A stretch of DNA of 64,000 bases, from NCBI RefSeq assembly GCF_000308295.2, contig NZ_HG326652.1, forward strand, positions 205,337-269,336, written 5' to 3'. This document shows, piece by piece, positions 36,552-44,780 of this stretch; the first letter of the stretch is position 1; the number at the start of each line of letters is the position of its first letter. The position numbers were made by a program, and so were the translations under genes. Source of the stretch: Afipia birgiae 34632 (GTDB lineage: Bacteria > Pseudomonadota > Alphaproteobacteria > Rhizobiales > Xanthobacteraceae). Below the pieces are notes generated by a model, which was not told where the DNA came from, did no database searches, and worked only from the letters and a program-made list of their open reading frames with translations.

Positions 36552-36590
36552 TCAAATTAGGCCACTGCAAAAATCAAACTAAACCACTAC
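36552..36590. repeat. IS21-like terminal repeats abutting eboF
   Basis: TCAAATTAGGCCACTGC (36552-36568) and TCAAACTAAACCACTAC (36574-36590) are imperfect direct repeats 22 bp apart, the form found at the ends of IS21-family elements. The second copy contains the stop codon of eboF on the other strand, so the insertion appears to have supplied the current gene end. Confidence 0.4.
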
Positions 36591-38002
36591 GGAGTGAATA
36601 CTGAATCGAGCAAGAGAGCCTTTATTTCGTGTGCTGAGATCGCTCTTCGACCGGCCAGATATTCCGGGTTCGCAATAACAAGCGGGCCGTCATTTGGATC
36701 GTCGGTGATGCGACCATGCGATCCGCGTACCAAGGATGCGTCCAAGGGAATGACATCCATCAAGGCCCGAAATCCCAACTTGCGAAGAATCAGGCGCTTG
36801 CCGATCGCAAGTTTGGGCGAAGCTATTCTTGGATCGAGAAACAGCTCGACGGGATCGTATCCCGGCTTACGATGAATCTCTACGGTTCGCGCGAAATCCG
36901 GCGCGCGGCTGTCATCGTTCCAGTAATAGTAAGTGTACCACGATCGCGCATCGGAAATTGCGACGAGTTCGCCTGCGCGAGAATGGTCAAGACCGATTGC
37001 AGATTTGTCGGAGCTATCATAGACGTGTTCGACGCCGGGCAGTTCCTCAAGGAGTGCCCGCACCTTGGGTTGTAGTTGCGGGTCCGCCACATAGACATGC
37101 GCGATCTGATGGTCAGCCACAGCGAAGGCTTTCGATGCTATCGGATCGAGCAGCTCGCCGCCGTCTTCCTCGCGCACTGCGAGCAGGCCCGCATCGCGCA
37201 AGGTTCGATTGATGTGGATTGGCCTATCGACATTGGTGATGCCGTATTCCGACAGTATGACGACCGCCCGCCCGCTTGCCCGAGCAGCGTCGGCAAGGTC
37301 GCCGGCAACCCCATCGATCTCCGAGAGGGACCTCTGAACCGCTGGATGAGTCACGTTCGGGCCGAAGCGCTGCAGGTCGTAATCGAGATGCGGGAGGTAG
37401 GCGAGTGTTAGGGTCGGATTGCTCTCCTGCATAACAATCTTTGTCGCTTCTGCAATCCAGCGCGTCGATGCGATTGTCGTTGCCGGCCCCCAGAACTGAA
37501 ACAACGGAAAGGGGCCGAGCCGTTCGGTTAGCCTCTCTCGCAAACGATCCGGTACCGTATAGCAATCGGGTAGTTTGCGACCGTCCGCCTTGTAGATCGG
37601 CCGTGGCGTCGCGCCGACGTCATGGCTCGAAGCCATGTTATACCACCAGAACATGTTGGCGCACGTGAAGGCAGGGTCGCGCTTCTTGCCGGCCTCCCAG
37701 ACTTTCTCTCCACACACCAGACGATTGGATTGGCGCCAAAGTAATATCTCCATCTGATCGCGAAACAGCCAGCCATTGCCGACGATGCCGTGATCGCGTG
37801 GCGTCAAGCCGGTCATGAAGCTTGCCTGAACGCTACATGTGACTGCCGGTGTCACGGTATCTAGCGTCGCCATGCCATGACGCGCGAAAGCGGAAAGCCG
37901 CGGCGTATGGACACCCAAGTGATGCGGTGTCAAACCAACCACGATCATCGCGAGGACCGGTTTCAAGGCGTCTTTCTCCCCGGTGAACAGATCGCGTTTC
38001 AA
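36587..38002 (-). CDS. eboF: EboF: alkaline-phosphatase/nucleotide-pyrophosphatase-like
   Basis: The 471-residue protein is of the alkaline phosphatase superfamily, type-I phosphodiesterase/nucleotide pyrophosphatase branch. It has IVVGLTPHHLGVHTPRLSAF at the start, the nucleophile region VTPAVTCSVQASFMTGLTPR, metal-site phrases YLPHLDYDLQRFG and SEYGITNV, and a C-terminal SHGRITDDPNDGPLVI. The start is TTG 38002; ATG 37948 would remove 18 residues. The last residues (SVFTP) and the stop lie in an IS21-like terminal repeat, so the extreme C-terminus may be altered. It is divergent from eboD. Ebo phosphatases are linked to handling of an exported metabolite; substrate unknown. Confidence 0.85.
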   Translation of the reverse strand: MKRDLFTGEKDALKPVLAMIVVGLTPHHLGVHTPRLSAFARHGMATLDTVTPAVTCSVQASFMTGLTPRDHGIVGNGWLFRDQMEILLWRQSNRLVCGEKVWEAGKKRDPAFTCANMFWWYNMASSHDVGATPRPIYKADGRKLPDCYTVPDRLRERLTERLGPFPLFQFWGPATTIASTRWIAEATKIVMQESNPTLTLAYLPHLDYDLQRFGPNVTHPAVQRSLSEIDGVAGDLADAARASGRAVVILSEYGITNVDRPIHINRTLRDAGLLAVREEDGGELLDPIASKAFAVADHQIAHVYVADPQLQPKVRALLEELPGVEHVYDSSDKSAIGLDHSRAGELVAISDARSWYTYYYWNDDSRAPDFARTVEIHRKPGYDPVELFLDPRIASPKLAIGKRLILRKLGFRALMDVIPLDASLVRGSHGRITDDPNDGPLVIANPEYLAGRRAISAHEIKALLLDSVFTP

Positions 38003-38023
38003 CTCGCTTTTGCCGCGATCTCG

Positions 38024-38079
38024 TTTCGTTTGGCTGCACTGCAGCGACGTAAATCAGCTTGCCAAACTGCCAAGCGAAA
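38024..38079. promoter_or_regulatory. Inverted repeat in the eboF-eboD divergent promoter region
   Basis: TTTCGTTTGGC (38024-38034) and GCCAAGCGAAA (38069-38079) are inverted copies matching at 10 of 11 positions, 34 bases apart. The region separates the divergent eboF and eboD genes and lies immediately before the eboF start. It may be an operator shared by both directions. Confidence 0.35.
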
Positions 38080-38122
38080 TGGCACGTTGTCCAGAGAAAC
38101 AGCTGCATAGGATGAAAAGCTA

Positions 38123-38149
38123 AGAACGCCCAAGCTCTTCTGGCGTTCT
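38123..38149. promoter_or_regulatory. Perfect 8-bp inverted repeat upstream of eboD
   Basis: AGAACGCC (38123-38130) and GGCGTTCT (38142-38149) flank an 11-base spacer, 64 bases before the eboD ATG. The size fits a dimeric regulator site. No T-run follows, so a terminator is less likely. Confidence 0.35.
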
Positions 38150-38212
38150 GTTAAGTATTCTCCGGCCCCGCTACAGCAAGAATAAACAAGGGTGCCGCGT
38201 GGGGAGGATGCC

Positions 38213-39403
38213 ATGCTCGATACACCTTCGAACAGGGTCGAAGATATCCGTCTGCAATCCTTCAGCCTGACCTATGAATTCCCCGTGGCATTCACTCGTG
38301 ACGCGTTTGGGATCGGCAATAGATGCCTGATCGACGCTTTGACGCGCCGGGAGCCCGACAAGCGACACAAATGCGCGATCTTCGTCGATAAGGGGGTCCT
38401 CTCTGCGATGCCCGATCTCGCGGCCCATATCGGGGGCTATTTCGCCGCGCATGCCGACAAGATCGAAATGGTCGGCTCTGTTTTGCCGGTCGCGGGCGGT
38501 GAAATCTGCAAGAACAATTCAGAGACGGTGCCGAATTTGCTTGTCACGCTTTCCAAGCTTGCCATCGACCGCCACTCCTACACAATCGCCGTTGGAGGCG
38601 GTGCTCTGCTGGATGCCGTTGGGTACGCTTCTGCGATCTTTCATCGCGGTGTGCGTCACATCCGTTTCCCGACGACCGTGCTGGCGCAGGGTGATAGCGG
38701 CGTTGGCGTCAAGAACGCCGTCAATCTGTTTGGCGTGAAGAACCTCATCGGCACTTTCGCACCGCCATGGGCAATCATCAACGACAGCGCTTTCATCGGC
38801 ATCTTGCCGCCACGCGAGAAGCGCGCGGGAATGGCGGAAGCGGTCAAGGTCGCCCTGATCCGCGACAGCAATTTCTTTGGTTGGCTGGAAAACAATGCCG
38901 ATGCACTTGCAACGTTCTCCGCGCCACATCTCGACAGGCTGATCAAGGATTCCGCTGAACTCCACATGGGTCAGATCAGACTCGGCGGTGATCCGTTCGA
39001 GGCGGGTTCGGCGCGGCCACTCGATTTCGGCCATTGGTCGGCGCATAAGCTGGAGCAATTGACTGACCATGAGGTCAGCCATGGCGAAGCGGTGGCAATC
39101 GGCATCGCGCTTGATACGCGCTATTCCGTGTTGACGGGACTGCTCGCCAAAGGAGAGGACGATCGCGTGCTTCGTCTTCTTAAACGGCTCGGGTTTGTCC
39201 TGTGGGACGATCGGTTGCGACATCGAAGTGCGAGCGGAGAGCTTGCCTTGTTGCAAGGACTTGCGGAATTTCGGGAGCACCTTGGCGGCGAACTGACTGT
39301 TACGCTTCTTGCCGACGTCGGGCGCGGCGTGGAAGTTCATGAGATGGACCCCGCGGTCGTGAGCCAGTGCATAGACTGGCTCGAGCAAGCGGGCTTGGCC
39401 TGA
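38213..39403 (+). CDS. eboD: EboD: 3-dehydroquinate-synthase-like enzyme
   Basis: The 396-residue protein is of the dehydroquinate synthase family: the NAD-binding region DRHSYTIAVGGGALLDAVGY, RHIRFPTTVLAQGDSGVGVK, and metal-site histidines in LDFGHWSAHKLEQLTDHEVS followed by HGEAVAIGI. It is one of the sugar-phosphate-cyclase-like enzymes outside the shikimate pathway, as expected for EboD. ATG 38213 follows a strong GGGGAGGA site. It begins the eboD-eboE-eboC-eboA operon. In cyanobacteria ebo genes are needed to move the scytonemin precursor to the periplasm; no scytonemin genes are visible here, so the metabolite is unknown. Confidence 0.88.
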   Translation: MLDTPSNRVEDIRLQSFSLTYEFPVAFTRDAFGIGNRCLIDALTRREPDKRHKCAIFVDKGVLSAMPDLAAHIGGYFAAHADKIEMVGSVLPVAGGEICKNNSETVPNLLVTLSKLAIDRHSYTIAVGGGALLDAVGYASAIFHRGVRHIRFPTTVLAQGDSGVGVKNAVNLFGVKNLIGTFAPPWAIINDSAFIGILPPREKRAGMAEAVKVALIRDSNFFGWLENNADALATFSAPHLDRLIKDSAELHMGQIRLGGDPFEAGSARPLDFGHWSAHKLEQLTDHEVSHGEAVAIGIALDTRYSVLTGLLAKGEDDRVLRLLKRLGFVLWDDRLRHRSASGELALLQGLAEFREHLGGELTVTLLADVGRGVEVHEMDPAVVSQCIDWLEQAGLA

Positions 39404-39404
39404 C

Positions 39405-40607
39405 ATGAAACTCGACAGGATACCCGGCGACGCCCATCTGACGTACTGCACCAACATTCACGCCGGCGAAAGCTGGCCTGATATCCGCGCAAGCCTTGAT
39501 GAACATGTTCCGGCGATCAAGGCGGCCGTTGCCCCGGATCGGCCACTTGGCATCGGTTTACGTCTTTCCGGGCAGGCCGCTCGGGCTGCTTGCGCGCCCA
39601 GTGCTCTTGAAGCCTTTCGCGATCAGCTTGGTGCGCTGGGCGCCTATGTGTTCACCATCAATGCCTTTCCGTTCGGTCCGTTTCACGGTGTCCGCGTTAA
39701 GGAACAGGTTTATCTGCCTGACTGGCGCGACAAGGAGCGCGTTTCGTTCACGGCCGACGCTGCCGCCGTACTTGCCGCGATCCTTCCCGATGGCATCGAT
39801 GGAAGCATTTCCACGGTACCGGGTGCATTCAAGACGAATGGAAAGTCGAAGGATGCAATCGCGATCATGGCTTCCAACCTCGTGCAGGCGATCGCCGACC
39901 TCGTGTACATCGAGCGTCGCGCAGGCAAGCGCATCGCGCTCGCGCTGGAGCCGGAGCCGTGTTGCTTTCTGGAAACCACCGATGAGAGCGTCGCGTTCTT
40001 CGAGACGACGCTGTTGAAGCCTGAGATTCTCGATGCGCTTGCGGGCATAATTGGCACGGGCCGTCCAGAGGCGGAAAAGCTGCTGCGACGCCATCTCGGC
40101 ATCTGCTACGATGTCTGTCATGGTTCGGTTGAGTATGAAGACACGGTTGCAGCACTGGATCGGCTGATCGCTGCCGGAATCACGGTGCCGAAGATTCAGC
40201 TATCAGCAGCGATGCGCGTGCCGGCCATGACGGCGGATATGATCGACGCAGTAATGCGCTATGATGATGGCGTCTATCTGCACCAGACCATTGTGCGCAA
40301 CGCGAACGGACTGACACGGTTCACTGACCTGCCCGATGCGGTGGCGGCGTTCAGGGAGGGCCGTGCCGATGGCGAGTGGCGGATACATTGTCATGTGCCG
40401 GTTTTTCTGTCCGATCTTGGGGCTATCGGCTCGACCCGCTCCGATCTCGTTGCAACGCTGGCTGCGCTGCGAACTCGCCCGCTGTCAGCGCATCTGGAGG
40501 TCGAAACATATACCTGGGATGTTCTGCCCGATGGGCTCCGTACCGGCTCAAAGTCGGCGGACATCGCCCGCGAAATTATATTCTGTCAGAAAGAACTTAT
40601 GGAATGA
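39405..40607 (+). CDS. eboE: EboE: TIM-barrel metabolite-traffic protein
   Basis: A 400-residue protein of the xylose-isomerase-like TIM-barrel group. The start LTYCTNIHAGESWPDIRASL is a hallmark of EboE. Conserved ALGAYVFTINAFPFGPFHG, the phrase LALEPEPCCFLETT and RRHLGICYDVCHGSVEYED supply probable metal or substrate ligands (Glu, Asp, His). One base separates it from eboD and its stop overlaps the eboC start (ATGA), so it is tightly coupled. Presumably a cytoplasmic isomerase or epimerase acting on the same intermediate as EboD. Reaction unknown. Confidence 0.9.
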   Translation: MKLDRIPGDAHLTYCTNIHAGESWPDIRASLDEHVPAIKAAVAPDRPLGIGLRLSGQAARAACAPSALEAFRDQLGALGAYVFTINAFPFGPFHGVRVKEQVYLPDWRDKERVSFTADAAAVLAAILPDGIDGSISTVPGAFKTNGKSKDAIAIMASNLVQAIADLVYIERRAGKRIALALEPEPCCFLETTDESVAFFETTLLKPEILDALAGIIGTGRPEAEKLLRRHLGICYDVCHGSVEYEDTVAALDRLIAAGITVPKIQLSAAMRVPAMTADMIDAVMRYDDGVYLHQTIVRNANGLTRFTDLPDAVAAFREGRADGEWRIHCHVPVFLSDLGAIGSTRSDLVATLAALRTRPLSAHLEVETYTWDVLPDGLRTGSKSADIAREIIFCQKELME

Positions 40608-41482
40608 GTGCGGTTACAACCGGGTCGCCGAGTTTCCACACTCTTCTGCGGCTCGGGCGTATCTCCAATATCCCGACGGTGTGGACCAATGTCATCGCGG
40701 GAGCGGTGATCTCGGGCGGCACGTTTCGCGTGGCAGATGTCGTTCTGATCGGCGTCGCTATGAGCGCATTCTATGTCGGTGGGATGTACCTCAACGATTA
40801 TTTCGATCGCGAGATCGACGCGCGGGAACGTCCAAGCCGTCCTATAAGTGCGGGTGACATCACCGCGGGCGCGGTCTCCACGATCGGCTTCGGTCTGCTT
40901 GGTATGGGAGTTTTGTTGGTTGCGCCGTTCGGTCTCCCAGCCGTGGCGTGGGGTGTCCTGCTTGCTGGCGCGATTGTACTCTATGATATCTGGCACAAGG
41001 GAAACACGTTCAGCCCCGTGATCATGGGACTATGCCGTGCCCTGGTCTATTTGGGGGCCGGCGCTGCCATGAGCGGCGGCATCTCTGGCGCGTTGATCGT
41101 TGGCGCCTTCGCGCTCGCATGTCATGTGGTGGGGCTGACCTATGCGGCGAAGCAGGAGAACCTGAATCAGATTGGCCGGCTGTGGCCGCTCGCCATATTG
41201 GCGGTGCCGATGTTAATCGCGTTACCCGTGATCACGGACAGCTGGCTGATCGCCCTGTCGTTCAGCGTGCTTGCCTTGGCCGATGTGTTTGCCCTTCGGT
41301 TACTGGTACGACGTTCGACGCTGGACGCCGTGCCGCGTGCCGTCTCAAGTCTCATCGCTGCGATATGCCTGGTGGATGCACTGGCCCTCGCGCTTGCCGG
41401 TAGTAGCGTGCTATTGGTCTTTGCCTGCGCGCTCGGCTATCTGCTGACGCGTCTATTCCAGAAGTCGATTCCTGGAACGTGA
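40604..41482 (+). CDS. eboC: EboC: UbiA-like prenyltransferase
   Basis: A 292-residue polytopic membrane protein of the UbiA superfamily. The first aspartate-rich motif is YLNDYFDREIDARERPSRPI (NDxxD type); the second region is weaker (YAAKQENLNQIGRLW). Start at ATG 40604, overlapping the eboE stop. UbiA enzymes attach a prenyl chain to an acceptor in the membrane. This makes EboC the likely membrane step of the ebo pathway, for instance by making or using a lipid carrier. The carrier role is inference. Confidence 0.88.
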   Translation: MSAVTTGSPSFHTLLRLGRISNIPTVWTNVIAGAVISGGTFRVADVVLIGVAMSAFYVGGMYLNDYFDREIDARERPSRPISAGDITAGAVSTIGFGLLGMGVLLVAPFGLPAVAWGVLLAGAIVLYDIWHKGNTFSPVIMGLCRALVYLGAGAAMSGGISGALIVGAFALACHVVGLTYAAKQENLNQIGRLWPLAILAVPMLIALPVITDSWLIALSFSVLALADVFALRLLVRRSTLDAVPRAVSSLIAAICLVDALALALAGSSVLLVFACALGYLLTRLFQKSIPGT

Positions 41483-42412
41483 GTGACAGCGATGGCTGAT
41501 CCCACTCGGTTTCGCAGCGGCCATGCAGGGAACGCCGTGCTCGACGGCTTTCTTGCGCTAGCTGATGAATGGATCACTCGTACTCCGAACGAGGGCGGCG
41601 CCGCATGGTTTCGCGGCGCGATCGCTGATGTCATGCACGCTTCGACGGATCGTCCGCTGGCTGTCGCCATTGGACTTGCTTCTCGCCGGCTGGGCAAGGC
41701 TGATCTGGCTCTCACTCCCCATGACAAGGCGAGGGCGATCGCGTTACGACCGGGTCTCGATCCAAGCGAGTGGAGTATCAGTCAACTTGCGCGCATTGCA
41801 TTCATGGCGGCGAGTTACACCGGAGACGACGCTGCCTTTGCGGTCCGGTTTGACAGTTTCTGCACGACAGCCGAGATCAACGAACTGATCTCATTGTGTC
41901 GTGGGCTGCCGGTCTATCCCGGCGCTGCACTACTGGAGCCGCGGGCGCGAGAGGCTGTGCGCTCGGGAATGAAGCCCGTATTCGAGGCGGTAGCGCACCG
42001 CAATCCCTATCCCAGCGAAATCTTCACCGAAGATGCGTGGAATCAAATGGTCGTGAAAGCCCTCTTCATCGGTTCATCGCTATGGCCGATCCAGGGCCTG
42101 GACCGGCGCAGCAATCCGCACCTTGCACGTATGCTGGTCGGTCTGGCGCAGGAGCGCTGGGCAGCCGGCCGGCCGGTGAGCGGTGAAGTCTGGCGCTGCG
42201 TCGCACCTCATGCGGATTCCGAAGGCATTGCGGCACTGGTGCACGCATTTGACATTGGTCACGACAAGGAGCGTCTTGCCGTCGCGCTTGCGCTGCAATC
42301 GGCCGAAGCGGCAAACGCCGCAACAACGGAGCAGCTGCCGTTTCGGAACGCGATTAGATATCTGCAAGATCGGCTGGCTACAGAGAATATTGCCTGGAGC
42401 GATCTGGCATGA
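41483..42412 (+). CDS. eboA: EboA-domain protein
   Basis: The 309-residue soluble, helix-rich protein fits EboA: GLASRRLGKADLALTPHDKA, then GLDPSEWSISQLARIAFM, KPVFEAVAHRNPYPSEIFTE and the phrase WNQMVVKALFIGSSLWPIQG. EboA has no assigned activity and has a repeat-like alpha-helical appearance. GTG 41483 overlaps nothing and directly follows the eboC stop; ATG 41492 is an equally good start. Its gene closes the eboD-E-C-A unit, with 394 bp before the next gene. Confidence 0.85.
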   Translation: MTAMADPTRFRSGHAGNAVLDGFLALADEWITRTPNEGGAAWFRGAIADVMHASTDRPLAVAIGLASRRLGKADLALTPHDKARAIALRPGLDPSEWSISQLARIAFMAASYTGDDAAFAVRFDSFCTTAEINELISLCRGLPVYPGAALLEPRAREAVRSGMKPVFEAVAHRNPYPSEIFTEDAWNQMVVKALFIGSSLWPIQGLDRRSNPHLARMLVGLAQERWAAGRPVSGEVWRCVAPHADSEGIAALVHAFDIGHDKERLAVALALQSAEAANAATTEQLPFRNAIRYLQDRLATENIAWSDLA

Positions 42413-42806
42413 GCGGGAAGGGCGATGTCGCGTCGACAACCTGACGTTCTTCTGAAACTTCTGTCAGTTCTGCTGACCATTTTCCTTCACGGTTAGTTTT
42501 CCAATACGCAGGTTGATCCCGAATGGCGGACCTGTCGGGGCGCATTGGGCATTCCTCCAATCGTTGGGAGCGCCGCTTCCGGTTGTCGCGTTGTCCACGA
42601 CGTTGCGACGCTTCCACATTCAAATCGCATTGCAATACGTTCTTGTGCGTCGCGCGCTCCTCGGAGCAACGCTAAGCTGATGCAGGTTGTCGCCACCTTC
42701 GTTGTTGCGCGTTCGATGGAACGGGATAGCATTCAGCTTGGCCGCACACGATATCAATCAAAAAGTTGCAGGCCTGGAAACAAACAAGCGTAGGGAGGCA
42801 ACCATT
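42413..42806. other. Intergenic region within the ebo cluster
   Basis: No gene found. It probably carries the promoter for the PQQ-type dehydrogenase, but no convincing promoter pair was seen. Confidence 0.4.
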
Positions 42807-44228
42807 ATGAAGACGTTGACGCTCGCTGCCCTTTTGATGACGACATGCATAGGCCTGCCGACGGCGTATGCGCAGCAGGTGCCGGCGACACCGGCTGATG
42901 TTGCAAAGCCAGGCGGAAAAGTACCGGGTGCCCCGAAGCTGGCGCTCGTCAAGGTGGCCGATGGTTTTCGTGATCCTGTCGGCGTGACGGCCGCGAATGA
43001 TGGTTCAGGGCGAATCTTCGTCGTTGAGCGCGCGGGCCGCGTTAAGATAGTCGACAAGAGCGGCAAGGTGTTGCCGGACGCGTTTATCGATCTCACGAGT
43101 TTCAATCCTCTTGGATCGGACGTGCAGACAGGTTTCGTCGAGCAGGGTCTGTGGTCAGTCGCATTTCATCCGAAGTTCAAGGACAACGGCTACGTCTTCG
43201 TTCACTACGCATCGTTGCCGTTCAATGGCGCTTCGATCATAGCGCGGCTGACCGTTGATCCGAAGAGCCCCAACCAGATCACATCGGAACAGCTCACCAA
43301 GAGCGTCAAGGTTCTGATGAACATTCCGCAGCCCTACTACAATCACTACGGTGGCATGATCACCTTCGGTCCCGACGGCAAGCTGTATATCGGCAAGGGT
43401 GACGCCGGCTGGGAAGGTGATCCGCTCAACGCCGGCCAAAGCCTCAATGTGCTCTGGGGCAAGCTGTTGCGCATTGACGTCGATACGCCGGACGATGATA
43501 CGCCTTACGTGATTCCGAAGGACAATCCCTTTGCAAAGGCGGACAAGGCTCAGCTGATGTCGCTGTTTGGCATCAACGAGCAGGGCTTTGCCCAGAACAA
43601 GATTGGATCGCGGCCCGAGATCTGGGCCTATGGTCTGCGTAATCCCTACATGTTCCACTTCGATCAGAAGTCGGGCGACCTATTTATCGCGGATGTCGGT
43701 CAGAATCATTGGGAGGAAATCAACTACCAGCCAGCCTCGTCAAAAGGCGGCGAGAACTATGGCTGGAAGTTCAATCAGGGCTCTTATTGCCATCCGGCGC
43801 TGTCTGCCGATCAGAAATGTCCCATCGTCGGCATGCTTCCGGCGGCGGAGTATCCACATGACCAGCCGTTCGAGAATGGACCAAAGGTTACGCAAGGGAC
43901 CGGCTGCTCCGCTCAAGGCCTTGGTGTTGCGAACTACGGCGGCATGACCAAGACTTATCTCGTGGGTGACTGGTGCTCGGGCCGCCTGTTTGGAGTGGCC
44001 TGGGATGGCGGTGCCAGCAAGTGGCAGATGCAGGAGTTTATGCAGACGCAGTTGCAGTTCACTGCCGGGAATGTCGACGCTGACGGCTTCGTGCTCGCAA
44101 CCAACTGCTATTGCTTCTACACCGACGATAAGGGGCCGAACGCGAACCCGGTGGGTGCACTCTGGCGGATTGTACCGGCGGACAAGGTGCCGGCCGGTGC
44201 GGAAGTCGCCAAGGCAAAGGGCGGCTAA
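42807..44228 (+). CDS. PQQ-type glucose/sorbosone dehydrogenase-like protein, periplasmic
   Basis: A 473-residue secreted protein with a signal peptide (MKTLTLAALLMTTCIGLPTA, cleavage after AYA). It has a six-bladed beta-propeller of the glucose/sorbosone dehydrogenase family: VEQGLWSVAFHPKFKDNGYV, YYNHYGGMITFGPDGKLYIG, RPEIWAYGLRNPYMFHFDQK and DLFIADVGQNHWEEINYQ. These soluble enzymes oxidise sugars or aldoses with PQQ in the periplasm. ATG 42807 has a TAGGGAGG ribosome-binding site. It is followed by a strong terminator and then a cytochrome c, the expected electron acceptor. It lies inside an ebo cluster, so may act on the ebo metabolite or its sugar part (inference). Confidence 0.85.
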   Translation: MKTLTLAALLMTTCIGLPTAYAQQVPATPADVAKPGGKVPGAPKLALVKVADGFRDPVGVTAANDGSGRIFVVERAGRVKIVDKSGKVLPDAFIDLTSFNPLGSDVQTGFVEQGLWSVAFHPKFKDNGYVFVHYASLPFNGASIIARLTVDPKSPNQITSEQLTKSVKVLMNIPQPYYNHYGGMITFGPDGKLYIGKGDAGWEGDPLNAGQSLNVLWGKLLRIDVDTPDDDTPYVIPKDNPFAKADKAQLMSLFGINEQGFAQNKIGSRPEIWAYGLRNPYMFHFDQKSGDLFIADVGQNHWEEINYQPASSKGGENYGWKFNQGSYCHPALSADQKCPIVGMLPAAEYPHDQPFENGPKVTQGTGCSAQGLGVANYGGMTKTYLVGDWCSGRLFGVAWDGGASKWQMQEFMQTQLQFTAGNVDADGFVLATNCYCFYTDDKGPNANPVGALWRIVPADKVPAGAEVAKAKGG

Positions 44229-44248
44229 AGTTGATCCATCCAGCATCG

Positions 44249-44283
44249 ATTATCGTCCGCGGCGTTCGCGGGCGATAATTTTT
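44249..44283 (+). terminator. Strong intrinsic terminator after the PQQ dehydrogenase gene
   Basis: ATTATCGTCCGCG and CGCGGGCGATAAT form a 13-bp stem with one G-U pair around a five-base loop, followed by TTTTT. Only 30 bases separate it from the next gene, so the cytochrome c and eboB depend on read-through or on a promoter inside the preceding gene. Confidence 0.75.
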
Positions 44284-44312
44284 CTGAAACCGTGCAATCC
44301 CAGGATACGGTA

Positions 44313-44780
44313 ATGAAGATTGGACGTTGTTTCCCTTCCTCGGCCTTCTTCATGGTAGTGATTGCGGGTGCGTGGAGTTTGTCGCCGGTGCGCGGTGATG
44401 ATTTGGCGGATTTCAAGAATCCGCTGGATAATTCGCCGATGACGTTCGAACTGAAGCCGGGTGAGACCGAAACGCCGGCCTTAAAAAAATTCAAACAAAC
44501 CGGCACTAACGATTATCGCAGCGATGCGGAAGCCCTCGCGGAAGGAAAGAAACTTTACACGGCAAACTGCATTATTTGTCATGGTGCCGACGGGACCGGA
44601 AAAATGGGTCCCACACTCATCGGCAAGGACGTGATTTACAAGCAGGTGCTGACCGACCCCGGCATGTTTTCGCTGATCTATGGCGGAGCCAGCGGCGCAA
44701 TGCAGTCGTTTTCGCGCCGGGGTATGAAGCAGGACCAGATGCTCAGGATCGTCGCCTATGTGAGGACGCTCGAAAAATGA
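44313..44780 (+). CDS. Secreted c-type cytochrome
   Basis: A 155-residue protein with a signal peptide (KIGRCFPSSAFFMVVIAGAW) and one heme-binding motif, CIICH, at nucleotides 44567-44581. Candidate axial methionines lie in GAMQSF and RRGMKQDQM. Its length and C-terminal layout resemble small class-I cytochromes paired with PQQ dehydrogenases. It most likely takes electrons from the dehydrogenase encoded just upstream and passes them to an oxidase. Its stop overlaps the eboB start (ATGA), so the cytochrome and EboB are made together. ATG 44313 begins the signal peptide. Confidence 0.85.
   Translation: MKIGRCFPSSAFFMVVIAGAWSLSPVRGDDLADFKNPLDNSPMTFELKPGETETPALKKFKQTGTNDYRSDAEALAEGKKLYTANCIICHGADGTGKMGPTLIGKDVIYKQVLTDPGMFSLIYGGASGAMQSFSRRGMKQDQMLRIVAYVRTLEK

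Noticed and set aside
38519-39457. 312-codon minus-strand frame opposite eboD
   Set aside because: Antisense shadow; eboD has clear catalytic motifs and a strong ribosome-binding site.
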